From Phoronis ovalis (Eukaryota; Phoronida; Phoronidae): a DNA stretch of 10,492 bases. The notes beneath the pieces were generated by a model that was given only the letters and a program-made list of their open reading frames with translations, was not told the origin of the DNA and searched no databases. The DNA lies in NCBI GenBank assembly GCA_028565635.1, contig JAOXYB010063057.1, positions 1-10,492 of the forward strand, given 5' to 3'. A program made the translations under genes and the position numbers. Shown here piece by piece: positions 1 through 8,100 of the stretch; within the stretch, counting starts at the first letter, position 1; each line of letters opens with the position of its first letter.

Positions 1-540
1 ATTACATACAAATGTACTACTCCATCAGAGAAATGTAAAGGATCAATCACGAACTACCTAACTTTAATTATATTTAATTTCTTAACGGAGGTGCAAACAA
101 AAAAAGCAACAAACAAGAACTATGTCTCATGTATTACCACATATAAATACTTATTTTGCATCATCTAGACGTTGACGTTTCAGACGAGATACACTTCAAA
201 AGATTTACGTAAATTGATGTATATTATTAAAGGTATCGGACACTTTAAACCGTATATGCCTTAAAAAGAACTACGTTCCTTACACGCACTAACAATATTT
301 ACAAATAAAAAAAACAACGCTAACATTAAAGAAATAATCATGCTATTATCAAAATATCGTTAATGGCATATTTCTTCAAAAGTACACGTCACAATTTAAA
401 ATCACATTACTATTATTTACTTTTCACTTTTATCTTCTTATTTCCCATAGTTTCTTACTCCTTGAACAATTATCATTAGCTACAAAAGCAAAAAATTCTA
501 GTTGTTTACAAAATTTGTCTTTGTTTATATAACCACGCCA
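1..540. other. AT-rich stretch, nothing recognised
   Basis: No open frame of note, no LRR-like exon with splice sites and no long repeat was seen. There are only short A runs, for example near 306-315. Confidence 0.5.
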
Positions 541-1080
541 AGGGCTGTAATAAAGCTGCATATCCTATAAGGATAAGCTATACCAACAGAGTGAGAAAAA
601 AAATATCATTTAGTATCAGACTGTTCCTTCGGAAGAGGAACGCCGTGTTTCCATCGCGTATCAGCAGGTTTCATTTTGTTCCATCACTAAATCTTCCTTT
701 TATAATAAAATATAACAAACTATCTAAACGTGTATAATATGATATAAGCAATTATAATCAGAAGAAAGTATTGTGTCTGCTCAGGAACGAGCAGGAACTC
801 TAGTGATACCCTGTGTATCTTTAGTTCCTGCCTGTTCCTTCCATTGGAACAAAGGCTTATTTGGGTATAATTTAATTCCGACAGTTTCCAGCCGGAGGAA
901 CAAAATATTCCAGCGGGTATAACGAGAAGGAACTTGGGGCGTGCACAAAGTGTCAATTTAATTACGTTTCATTGTGTTCCTTCGCGGAGGAACTTCTTGG
1001 TATAAGCTCTAGATAGCTCTAGGAACAAAATGATACACGAAATATCATATCTTTATCTCCCCCGTTTCATTAGATGAAAC
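541..1080. repeat. Cluster of short GGAAC-type palindromes
   Basis: At least five short inverted repeats occur here, several with the arms GTTCC(T)/(A)GGAAC. They are 623-641 (GTTCCT, seven bases, AGGAAC), 784-838 (a 55-bp hairpin with arms of 24-26 nt and a five-base loop), 834-850 (GTTCC/GGAAC, overlapping the previous arm) and 976-993 (GTTCCT, six bases, AGGAAC). Two further hairpins with other arms bracket them: 561-575 (TATCCT, ATA, AGGATA) and 1064-1080 (GTTTCAT, TAG, ATGAAAC). GGAAC also recurs singly near 896, 929 and 1021, often near GTATAA. The 78-codon minus-strand frame here is a by-product. It may be a decayed array of hairpin units, like the one at 1963-2292. Confidence 0.65.
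784..838. repeat. Long imperfect hairpin, 24-26-nt arms
   Basis: GGAACGAGCAGGAACT followed by CTAGTGATAC (784-809), then a five-base loop CCTGT, then GTATCTTTAGTTCCTGCC with TGTTCC (815-838). The two arms pair over nearly their whole length with two bulged bases and a few mismatches. It is the best-conserved hairpin of the GGAAC cluster. It could fold in RNA, but nothing here shows transcription. Confidence 0.75.
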
Positions 1081-1190
1081 TGGACTGTTTATTCTATGAC
1101 GAGGATTCGAACCTACGCCCTTAATTGTGGATTAAATACGAGTTCAATATGTGCTTACCTGTTACCTGCTGTTACTCCAAGACCATGGTG
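1081..1190 (-). other. Weak tRNA-like trace (B-box), possible SINE remnant
   Basis: On the minus strand GGGCGTAGGTTCGAATCCTC (about 1110-1091) contains a good RNA polymerase III B-box (GGTTCGAATCC). Some 55 bases upstream, GAGTAACAGCAGGTAACAGG can only loosely be read as an A-box. The T-stem pairs at only three of five positions and no acceptor stem can be built, so this is not a functional tRNA. A decayed tRNA-derived SINE head is possible. A chance match is also possible. Confidence 0.25.
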
Positions 1191-1244
1191 AATTGTTGCA
1201 AATCGGTCGGAAATTTTAGTTCGTTTATTATTGTGACATATCTG

Positions 1245-1440
1245 ATTGTCCTCTAGATCCGCTGTCCTAGGACAATGACAAAGGGCGTCAGGACTCTCGA
1301 TACAGAGCCCTAGGACAATAACGTTCGGTGTACTGAAAACGCGAGTCCTCCGCCAATCACAGAGTGTCCGGGACTCATATTTTCAAATGGGACCCTTGTT
1401 GTTAGGTATCTGAAACCTAGTGTCCTAGTGCAATAGAAAA
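1245..1440. repeat. Degenerate CCTAGGAC palindrome array
   Basis: TGTCCTAGGACAATGAC at 1263, GCCCTAGGACAATAAC at 1307 and TGTCCTAGTGCAAT at 1421 are related units. Between them lie interlocking inverted repeats: ATTGTCCT (1245-1252) with AGGACAAT (1269-1276), AGGACTCT (1290-1297) with AGAGCCCT (1304-1311), and GAGTCC near 1344 with GGACTC near 1371. The layout of tandem units that are each partly palindromic resembles the array at 1963-2292, but in sequence it is a different family. No coding potential is seen. Confidence 0.6.
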
Positions 1441-1962
1441 TGTGGGACTATTATTTTCTTTACATCGGCTGTACATGTAACAGTATATAAAGAACATATA
1501 CCAAAGTTAAAGCCGGCGAAAATTACATAAAACAACACGATCACTTTGTAAAGTAAATGTAATTTCAATATGGCCCGCAATTTAATTCTACGCATTACGC
1601 ACAGTGTCTGTTACCAAATTAGTTATAAAGCTATGCAACATATACTCAAATAAAGCTCAAGGAATAGGTAACCCCTTCAAATCCAAACAGACTAGTGTCC
1701 AAACCTGGCAGAAGAAAGCAAGTCGGTTCAGATGTCCGGTTCTCGAAAGTAAACAAGTTTTTCTCTGAAAATCATCCGTCTCAGTGGAATGCTCGCTGGC
1801 CATGGGTTATTGGATTTACGAGAAAATGTTGTTAGGAAACAAACACGAAGGGCATCATATTTAACTATAGAATTAAATACTTAAAACTATATTTTCTGCA
1901 ATACTTTTATTTTATTATACTTTCATTTAATATTTATTTACAAGACTTCAATCGCCCGATTC
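1441..1962. other. AT-rich stretch, nothing recognised
   Basis: This lies between the CCTAGGAC array and the hairpin MITE. I found no supported exon, hairpin family or terminal repeat in it. AATAAA-like hexamers occur, as expected by chance at this composition. Confidence 0.5.
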
Positions 1963-2292
1963 TATGGTGGTCCTGAGCTGTCGACAACTCGACAACACGC
2001 CCAATGTTAGTACAGAATGTCGTTTTATCGACTAATTTCAAGTCGGCAAGTCGACGACACGACAACTTTAGTACAGAATGTCGTGTTGTCACCTTGTTTG
2101 AAGTCGACAGCACGACAATCTAAGTATAGAATGTCGTCTTATCGACTTGCAAATAACTCGACAACACGACATGCTATAATGAGATTATGGTGTTTGTCGA
2201 CTTGTCCAGTTGTTTGCAAGTCGACAACACGACATTCTATACTAAAATTGTCGTGTTGTCGACTTGTTTGCAAGTAGCTCAGGGCCACCATA
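1963..2292. mobile_element. MITE-like element of five tandem hairpin units with terminal inverted repeats
   Basis: The left end TATGGTGGTCCTGAGCT (1963-1979) is the reverse complement of the right end (2276-2292) at 16 of 17 positions. Between them lie five tandem units of roughly 54-65 bp, starting near 1979, 2048, 2101, 2155 and 2218. Each unit is an imperfect hairpin with arms like AAGTCGACAACACGAC and GTCGTGTTGTCGACTT. The loop reads about AATTTTAGTACAGAAT in units 1-3 and the reverse complement of that in units 4-5. No protein is encoded: the small open frames here are by-products of the repeat. A non-autonomous foldback DNA transposon is the best reading. A TA target duplication is possible, since both ends carry TA, but it cannot be proven from one copy. 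Confidence 0.85.
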
Positions 2293-2450
2293 CGGTTCCT
2301 TTTCAAGAAATAAACTCGCGCCACGGCGATAACCCTCGCATTCGCGGGAGAATATGTCTCAACACGTTTACAACGGCAGAATTGTCGTCTATTTGCGCTA
2401 CTTTTTATATCGCGTAGGCACACGATAGTGCAGAGGGATACTCTATTGCC

Positions 2451-2898
2451 TTGTTATGACCAAGATCAGTCTGGCAACAAAGTTGACGCAACAATATGGT
2501 TTCGACTGTCTAGAGAAGACGGACATTTTAGCTTCATTTTAGCGCCATGTTCAAAGAAAATCGTTTAACCGGTCGACGGCTTTATATTATAAATGCACGA
2601 TAATGGTAAAAACGTATCTGATGCACCATATTACCTAAAACCGCGCTTTTTTGGCCAACACGAAACTTTTACAATGGATAAGAAGTCAGAATTTCACCCT
2701 TGCTATAAAAATGAAACGGCGGGAAAAAATCTCCTTCATACATACATACCCCTGTATCATTTGTCACTTTTTAGGGAATGATTCAGATTTTTGTTATTGA
2801 TGCAATTACTCATCTAAACAGTAGCGAACCGTTTCATTTTTAGAAAAACATAATTATGGCTTCATCGGGAGCACCACCTTTTCAAGCTAATTTGTGTT
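2451..2898. repeat. Left arm of a 1.9-kb foldback (inverted repeat)
   Basis: Reading inward, this segment matches the reverse complement of 3896-4334 in a series of blocks. They are AGTCTGGC...AAAGTTGACGCAACAAT (2468-2494), GTCTAGA-AAGACGGAC, ATTTTAGCTTC, TATAAATGCACGATAATG with AAAA and ATCTG (2588-2612), TGTCACTTTTTAGG (2761-2774), TTGATGCAATTACTCATCTA (2797-2816), CCGTTTC, and a weak AATTTGTGTT at 2889-2898. Identity is very high in the outer part and patchy inside. No transposase-like frame is present. It may be one arm of a foldback transposon, or one of two copies of a dispersed repeat inserted head to head. Confidence 0.85.
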
Positions 2899-3895
2899 GC
2901 AAAATATAGCTTTACTTATTTGTTAATAATTGTTGATTACGATACATTTTCAAAGTTATGCTTCTATAACATCGTAAACTTGTTTCCGTAAGCTGTGAAA
3001 TAAAAATGAAGTCAATTTAATACGTTCAATATCAATTAATATCAACGGTATATCAAATCTATGTTACTTATAAATGCATACGTGGATTGCCAAATGCTTC
3101 TGATTTATATATTCTTATATTATGTACAACTGTTTTGTACTAAAAAACAACAGAACATATACAACTGAGATAATAAAAGACATGCCAGAAAGCATGACAT
3201 AACAAGTACATTTAATATCAGTTAGCTTGTGCTAAATAAAGTCGACGCTTTTTGATTTATAAATGCACGATAATGATAAAAGCATATCTGGCGCACAATA
3301 TTTCCAAACGCATAGACATTTGGGTATATGAGACAAAACGACGCAGAACTATATGTAAATATATGAGAAACTTAGTATACATGTATATACAACCTTGTTT
3401 CTTGCATTTCTTGAGAAGTACATAGCCCGGGGGTAAGGTATATGATGTACATTGGAGGTGGGCAGACAGTGTACTTGTATTTTTAAAAGCTCTCATAATC
3501 CGCAAGAGCCGTTAAAACAGTCGCGTGAATGCTAGTAATTAATATACTTCGGAAAAGTGTTAAGAAATATGACATCGCTCCAAATATATCCAGGTTAAAT
3601 TTAGAATCAATGGCTGCTCTTTGTAAATGTATTTTCTTTGATACATTTAAAGTAATAAAACGGATAATAATTTTTAAACAATTTCGCTACCGTATAGCTT
3701 TTTTCATTCCACTTTATACGAGTTTTACAAAAAAAATCATTTCTCGGAAAATGACAACTACGATTTTATGTTAAACAACGGTTAGAAAAAGTCAAAAAGT
3801 AAGTCAGTAACCTATAGTTTCTATTTACCATTCGACTTATTAATTCGATATTAAAAAATGTAGACTGTGTAAACTAATTCTTCGGCATCAGAATA
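2899..3895. other. Loop of the foldback, no gene supported
   Basis: About 1 kb of AT-rich DNA between the two inverted arms. Apart from the arm-core copy at 3241-3305 it holds a small CATGC/GCATG hairpin near 3181-3195 and an 81-codon plus-strand frame (3529-3774). That frame is Lys-, Ile- and Phe-rich, has no recognisable motif and looks like chance. I see no DDE, RNase H, reverse transcriptase or helicase motif, so if this is a transposon it is non-autonomous. Confidence 0.6.
3241..3305. repeat. Third copy of the foldback arm core, in the loop
   Basis: GTCGACGCTTTTTGATTTATAA and the following TGCACGATAATGATAAAAGC, ATATCTGG and TATTTCCAAA match 2572-2631 of the left arm in the same orientation, and 4107-4180 of the right arm in inverse orientation. 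The match fades on both sides after about 65 bases. Three copies of one module within 1.6 kb point to a dispersed repeat family rather than a single inversion event. Confidence 0.75.
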
Positions 3896-4334
3896 AACAC
3901 AAATCAGCATGAACAATGATGTTAACGCGGAAGGCAATAACTCTTGTTTCCAAAGAGAAAACGGGTCGTCAATTCCTAGATGAGTTATTGCATCAATCAA
4001 CGAGGAGTAAACAAATTTACGAATCGTTTCCTAAAAAGTGACAGACGATATAGGGGTGTAAATGAAGTTTGTTTTGCCCCGCTGTTTTGGAAAATTAAAA
4101 AAAAAGAATTTTGGAAATACTACGCCCAGACATGCTTTTATCATTGTCATGCATTTATAAACCAAAGTGTCGATCGTTTAAAAACTATTTGCACTTTTTG
4201 TAAAGGTACGATATTCTATGGAATGGGGCGAAGCTAAAATGATCGAGGACGTCCGTCTTTTCTAGACAATAGAAACCATTGTTGCGTCAACTTTGCGGCC
4301 AGACTGGATGACAACAACGATTTTGATATAACAA
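3896..4334. repeat. Right arm of the 1.9-kb foldback
   Basis: This is the inverted partner of 2451-2898. The clearest matched blocks are the mirror of AGTCTGGC at 4298-4305, of AAAGTTGACGCAACAAT at 4277-4293, of GTCACTTTTTAGG at 4028-4040, and of TTGATGCAATAACTCATCTA at 3978-3997. Relative to the left arm it has small insertions, for example about ten bases between the GACGGAC and ATTTTAGCTTC blocks. The plus-strand frame of about 85 codons at 3980-4237 lies wholly in this arm and shows no conservation of frame with the left arm, so I do not call it a gene. Confidence 0.85.
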
Positions 4335-5107
4335 CAATGATAAGTAATTAAGACGATGCTGATGCTAATTCGTTGGACACGCGGCACCATTGTCTATGTA
4401 ACTCTCAAGCTCGCTGAATTTATAAATTTGAAGGTGTATGCTCAATGAACTTGATAACTTTATTTCGTAAATTGTCCGTGCCAGTAGAATTGGATGTCCG
4501 TGTCCATCAGATTGGGCTTTAGGTGAATTAATAATCTGTTATGATTTTATGTTAGGCAGTTTCGGAATACCAAAGAAGGTTATTCATACTTTTTGAAAAT
4601 GTGCATGTAGGAATAAAAACAGGTTTTGTAATTTGAAAATTATTTTCCTACCTTTGATATTCTTTTGCAAAATCCCGCGTTTATATAAAAACATGCAATT
4701 TGAATATGAAATTCCTGGTTTCAAAGCCATCGTTAGCCTCGCACTTATTTTCCTCGCAGTTTTGTTGACACAACTGATTCAACCAGCAAGAAAATTCAGT
4801 ATTCAAAAAATATTAATTAGAAGAAAATAAGGTTTTACTTAGTAGTGTTTATACCATCGGTGTTTTAGCTTTAGATTAGCAATGATTAACTATTAAATGT
4901 GTAATTTTGCAAAATGTGAAATTTGCCGTTTTTGATTTGGTACAGATCATATAAAAAATATGTATATGTAATCAATCGTAAAAATCCTAGACTGAGGTGA
5001 TCTCATCTATTTGAGGCTTACGTTAATATTTTATGAAATGTTGCAATGCATAAATACGTGATTGCTATGCTAAGTTTACAATAATTGTTAATAACATTAT
5101 CGCTTAC
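4335..5107. other. No confirmed gene, one hydrophobic small frame
   Basis: Downstream of LRR exon 6 on the minus strand I find no further LRR exon. On the plus strand ATG at 4693 opens a 45-codon frame ending at 4830. It contains a hydrophobic stretch, AIVSLALIFLAVLLTQLI, followed by basic residues. That would fit a signal anchor or a first exon, but no good donor follows and the AT-rich context makes chance likely. A TATATAAAA stretch lies only a few bases before the ATG, too close to act as its TATA box. Confidence 0.3.
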
Positions 5108-5170
5108 AATATATTCACATGTTCTAATCCCTTTAAAGATAGTGTTTCCAAATTATTCCAGTTCAAATCC
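5108..5170 (-). CDS. LRR exon 6 (last visible), 63 nt
   Basis: The acceptor is a run of nine T followed by GTAG, and the donor is GTAAGC at 5107-5102. The first base G completes Leu (TTG) with the TT of exon 5. The frame then reads DLNWNNLETLSLKGLEHVNI and ends in TT. LDLNWNNL is a classic LRR strand with its Asn, followed by LxxLxxL spacing. At 21 codons it is a short repeat. It is the most 3' exon I can find. No LRR C-cap, transmembrane or terminal exon is recognisable between here and about 4335, where the foldback begins. Confidence 0.75.
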
Positions 5171-8100
5171 CTACAAAAAAAAATATTGGTGTTCAAAATG
5201 CGATGTATCTACATATTATGCAAACATCAAATATTATACCTTTGACAATATACCTATAATATATATATAACCCTAACCCTAATCCTTGCAAGGAACGTTA
5301 GCTTGTTGATAAAAAAAGAAGCTGAACTAATAGTTAGACTTGCTTCAGATTCATGGTTTCCTTATTTCAGTTCGTTAGCCCAGCTTGTGGTTTAGAACAA
5401 AATTGCACACCATTTTAACTACACTGCAAGCGATGAAACCTTGCCGGCGTCTCTAATAAAAAGTAGCAACACTGATCGAAATTTTTTTGCGTAGTACTTT
5501 ACAAACGTTTAAAATTGTTGCGTTGATTTGGCAAGTTTTTGTGAGACACTGCGACCATTTTCTAAATATAAGTGAAGAACAGTTAAAACAAGAAATATCT
5601 AGCTGAAGTGAACAGCTAAATACTGAAAAGTTGATTTGAAATTTGAACAAAAGCATAATACTCACAAAAAAGAAAGCGATCTGATGTCTTCAAATGTTCC
5701 AGCTGGAATATCTGTAAGTTGATTACAACTCAACCCTCTAAACATATCGAAAATATGAGTTATGATTTTACAATATTTTTCCATTACTGTATCAGTCTGT
5801 TACAGTTCAAAATATTGCAAACAAAAAATTTAACATAATCATTATATATTTGTTGCAGTTGTATTATACATGTGTGTGCCTTTACTTGAAGTTGTTAGCT
5901 AGCCCATTTATTCCACTTTACATTACACAATAGTATCAGGATTTTAATATCCGATCTTTTGCGTGTTTCATCATTGTTTCTACGTGCCAAAGCGTCACTA
6001 AATATATTTTATGTCAATCGCGTGGTTTAGAACAAAATTGCACACCATTCTTACTACACTGAAAGCGATGAAACCAGGCCGGCGTCTCTAATAAAAAGTA
6101 GCAACACTGATCGAAATAATGTAGAATTTAAGTGATTGATATGATCAGAAGTACAAATAATATAAGCATGATCTTTGATTAACCAAAGACAAGGCAAAAA
6201 CAGTTTGGTAGTTGATTTTTTGCGTAGTACTTTACAAACGTTTAAAATTGTTGCTTTGATTTAGCGACTTTTAGTAAGACACTGCGACCATTTTCGAAAT
6301 ATAAGTGAAGAACAGTTAAAACAAGAAATATCAAGCTGAAGTGAACAGCTAAATACTGAAAAATTGATTTGAAATTTGAACAAAAGCATAATACTCACAA
6401 AATTCGAAGCGATCTGACGTCTTTAAATGTTCCAGCTGGAATATTTGTAAGTTGATTATGATCCAAGATTCTAAACATATCGAAAATATGAGTTATGATT
6501 TTACAATATTTTTTCCGTTGCTGTAGTAGTCTGTTACAGTTCAAAATATTGCAACCATAAAATTAACAACATCATTATATATTTGTTGCAGTTATATTAT
6601 ATATACATGTGTGTGCCTTTACTTGAAGTTGTTAGATAGCCCATTTATTCCACTTTACATTACACACTAGTATCAGGATTTTAATATCCGAGCTTTTGCG
6701 TGTTTCATCATTGTTTCTAGGTGCCAAAGCGTCACTAAATATATATTTTATGTCAATCACGTGGGAATTGATATCTACATTAAACGTAAATTACAGTTTT
6801 ATCGCTAAATACTCCGCAACCATTTAATATTCCTGTACTGACAAGGTGTTCTACCTTTGCAAAGAAATTAACATGATTATTACAACGCAGGATTAATTGT
6901 ATATAGAGTATTATATTTCACTTTGAGAATCATCCCAGCATCCCGTGCTCTACTTCATTTTATTCCATGAAACAAGTGTTTGACTAATCTCTCTTTAAAG
7001 AATGTACCAAGTTTAACATATTTTTCGTGAACTAATTGCAATGCATCGGTTTAGTCAATATCAGATGTGTTACTTATGTTAAGCAGGTAGCAATTATCTG
7101 GGCATAAAGGTATTGTAACAACGTATAACGAGAACATTTGTCAAGAGTATTACCCGTAGTATATTTTGAGAGTTATGTTCTGGTCTAGTAAGTAGATAAT
7201 TCCCCAACATTTCCTTGATCGCGTTTTACATACATAAACTTTTTTGATGGGTAACAAAATATGAAAACTTAAACTGTAACTTTAACTGATGAAAATTCAA
7301 AATATGAAAGCATAACATGGAATCTTAGCTGACATCCTTAAAAATGTGATTGTATACAATGCTCACAATATTTCCAAGTATTCAAGACCAGTGAGCATGT
7401 CTCCTAATTCTGTGAGACTGTTATTAGGCATGATTCTGTAAACATAAAAAAAACATAAAATCACTTAACTTTAAAGAAATAAAACAACTGATACCGTAAG
7501 GAATATATTTATAAGATGTTTTTGTAAACATATTTTGCAGCACCACACCTATCTGACTCCGTGATTGTATATTATAACTTATATTATTTATTGTATTTTT
7601 TCTTCATTATTGTCTTCCCGCAGCACATATTTCATACGGTCAGACTCTATACGGTGTTATGAATAAGGTTTAACTGAACTTACAGCTTGTGCAGTTTCTT
7701 TGGCAAATTAAAAGGTTTTCTAATCTGGTTGCTTACAGCAGATCTGTAAAACAACAAATTATAACATGTTCGTACAAATGAGCTTATGTGTACATACATG
7801 TTGCAAATATTAATTATGTTCGTACTTTATCAAACTGACATCTATAAATGGTTTGCAAGTGTAGACATCATGGACACTAGGTCTAGCATATATTAGGCCT
7901 GTATAATATAATGGTTATATTTGGAACACACATATCACCATTGTTTGTTGAGTGTGACACAATGGTGCATGTGAGACTATCTACTTGTTTTTTAGTTGAA
8001 CAATATCATGTGATACTGCAAACAGCCTTTTACTGATGAGGTAAACATCTATGAACTACAGGTCGACTATGTTACAAATCGTCAACACGACATTCTGCAC

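Larger units (their letters stand above)
6022..6760. repeat. Tandem duplication, copy 2 (739 bp)
   Basis: Direct repeat of 5387-6021 in the same orientation. It carries the LRR exon at 6399-6470. It is longer mainly because of 98 extra bases at 6118-6215, which sit between a shared GATCGAAAT and a shared run of six T followed by GCGTAGTAC. The bases after 6760 (GTGG) match the start of the unit by four bases. This may be a trace of the original recombination point or chance. Confidence 0.95.

Noticed and set aside
1081-1190. A genuine tRNA gene on the minus strand
   Set aside because: Only the B-box is good. The T-stem has mismatches and no acceptor or anticodon stem can be built.
2017-2423. 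Three overlapping frames of 76-94 codons on both strands
   Set aside because: They arise from the CGACAACACGAC hairpin units, which lack stops in several frames. The encoded peptides are repeat by-products.
2593-2781. 62-codon plus-strand frame
   Set aside because: It lies inside the left foldback arm and is not kept in the other two copies of the repeat.
3529-3774. 81-codon plus-strand frame in the foldback loop as a possible transposase remnant
   Set aside because: No catalytic acidic triad, zinc finger or other motif is seen, and the composition is that of AT-rich random sequence.
3980-4237. 85-codon plus-strand frame
   Set aside because: It lies within the right foldback arm, and the matching left arm does not keep the frame.
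5041-5090. An additional LRR exon on the minus strand ending at a GTAAGC donor near 5022
   Set aside because: A frame exists after a possible CTTAG acceptor, but the peptide lacks the LRR Asn and the exon would be only about 51 nt.
5453-5665. 70-codon minus-strand frame in duplication copy 1, with some silent differences to copy 2 (AGA/CGA, CTC/CTT, ACA/ACT)
   Set aside because: The copy 2 frame is broken by a stop (CAA to TAA), and the residues do not fit an LRR or another family I know. The few silent differences are too small a sample.
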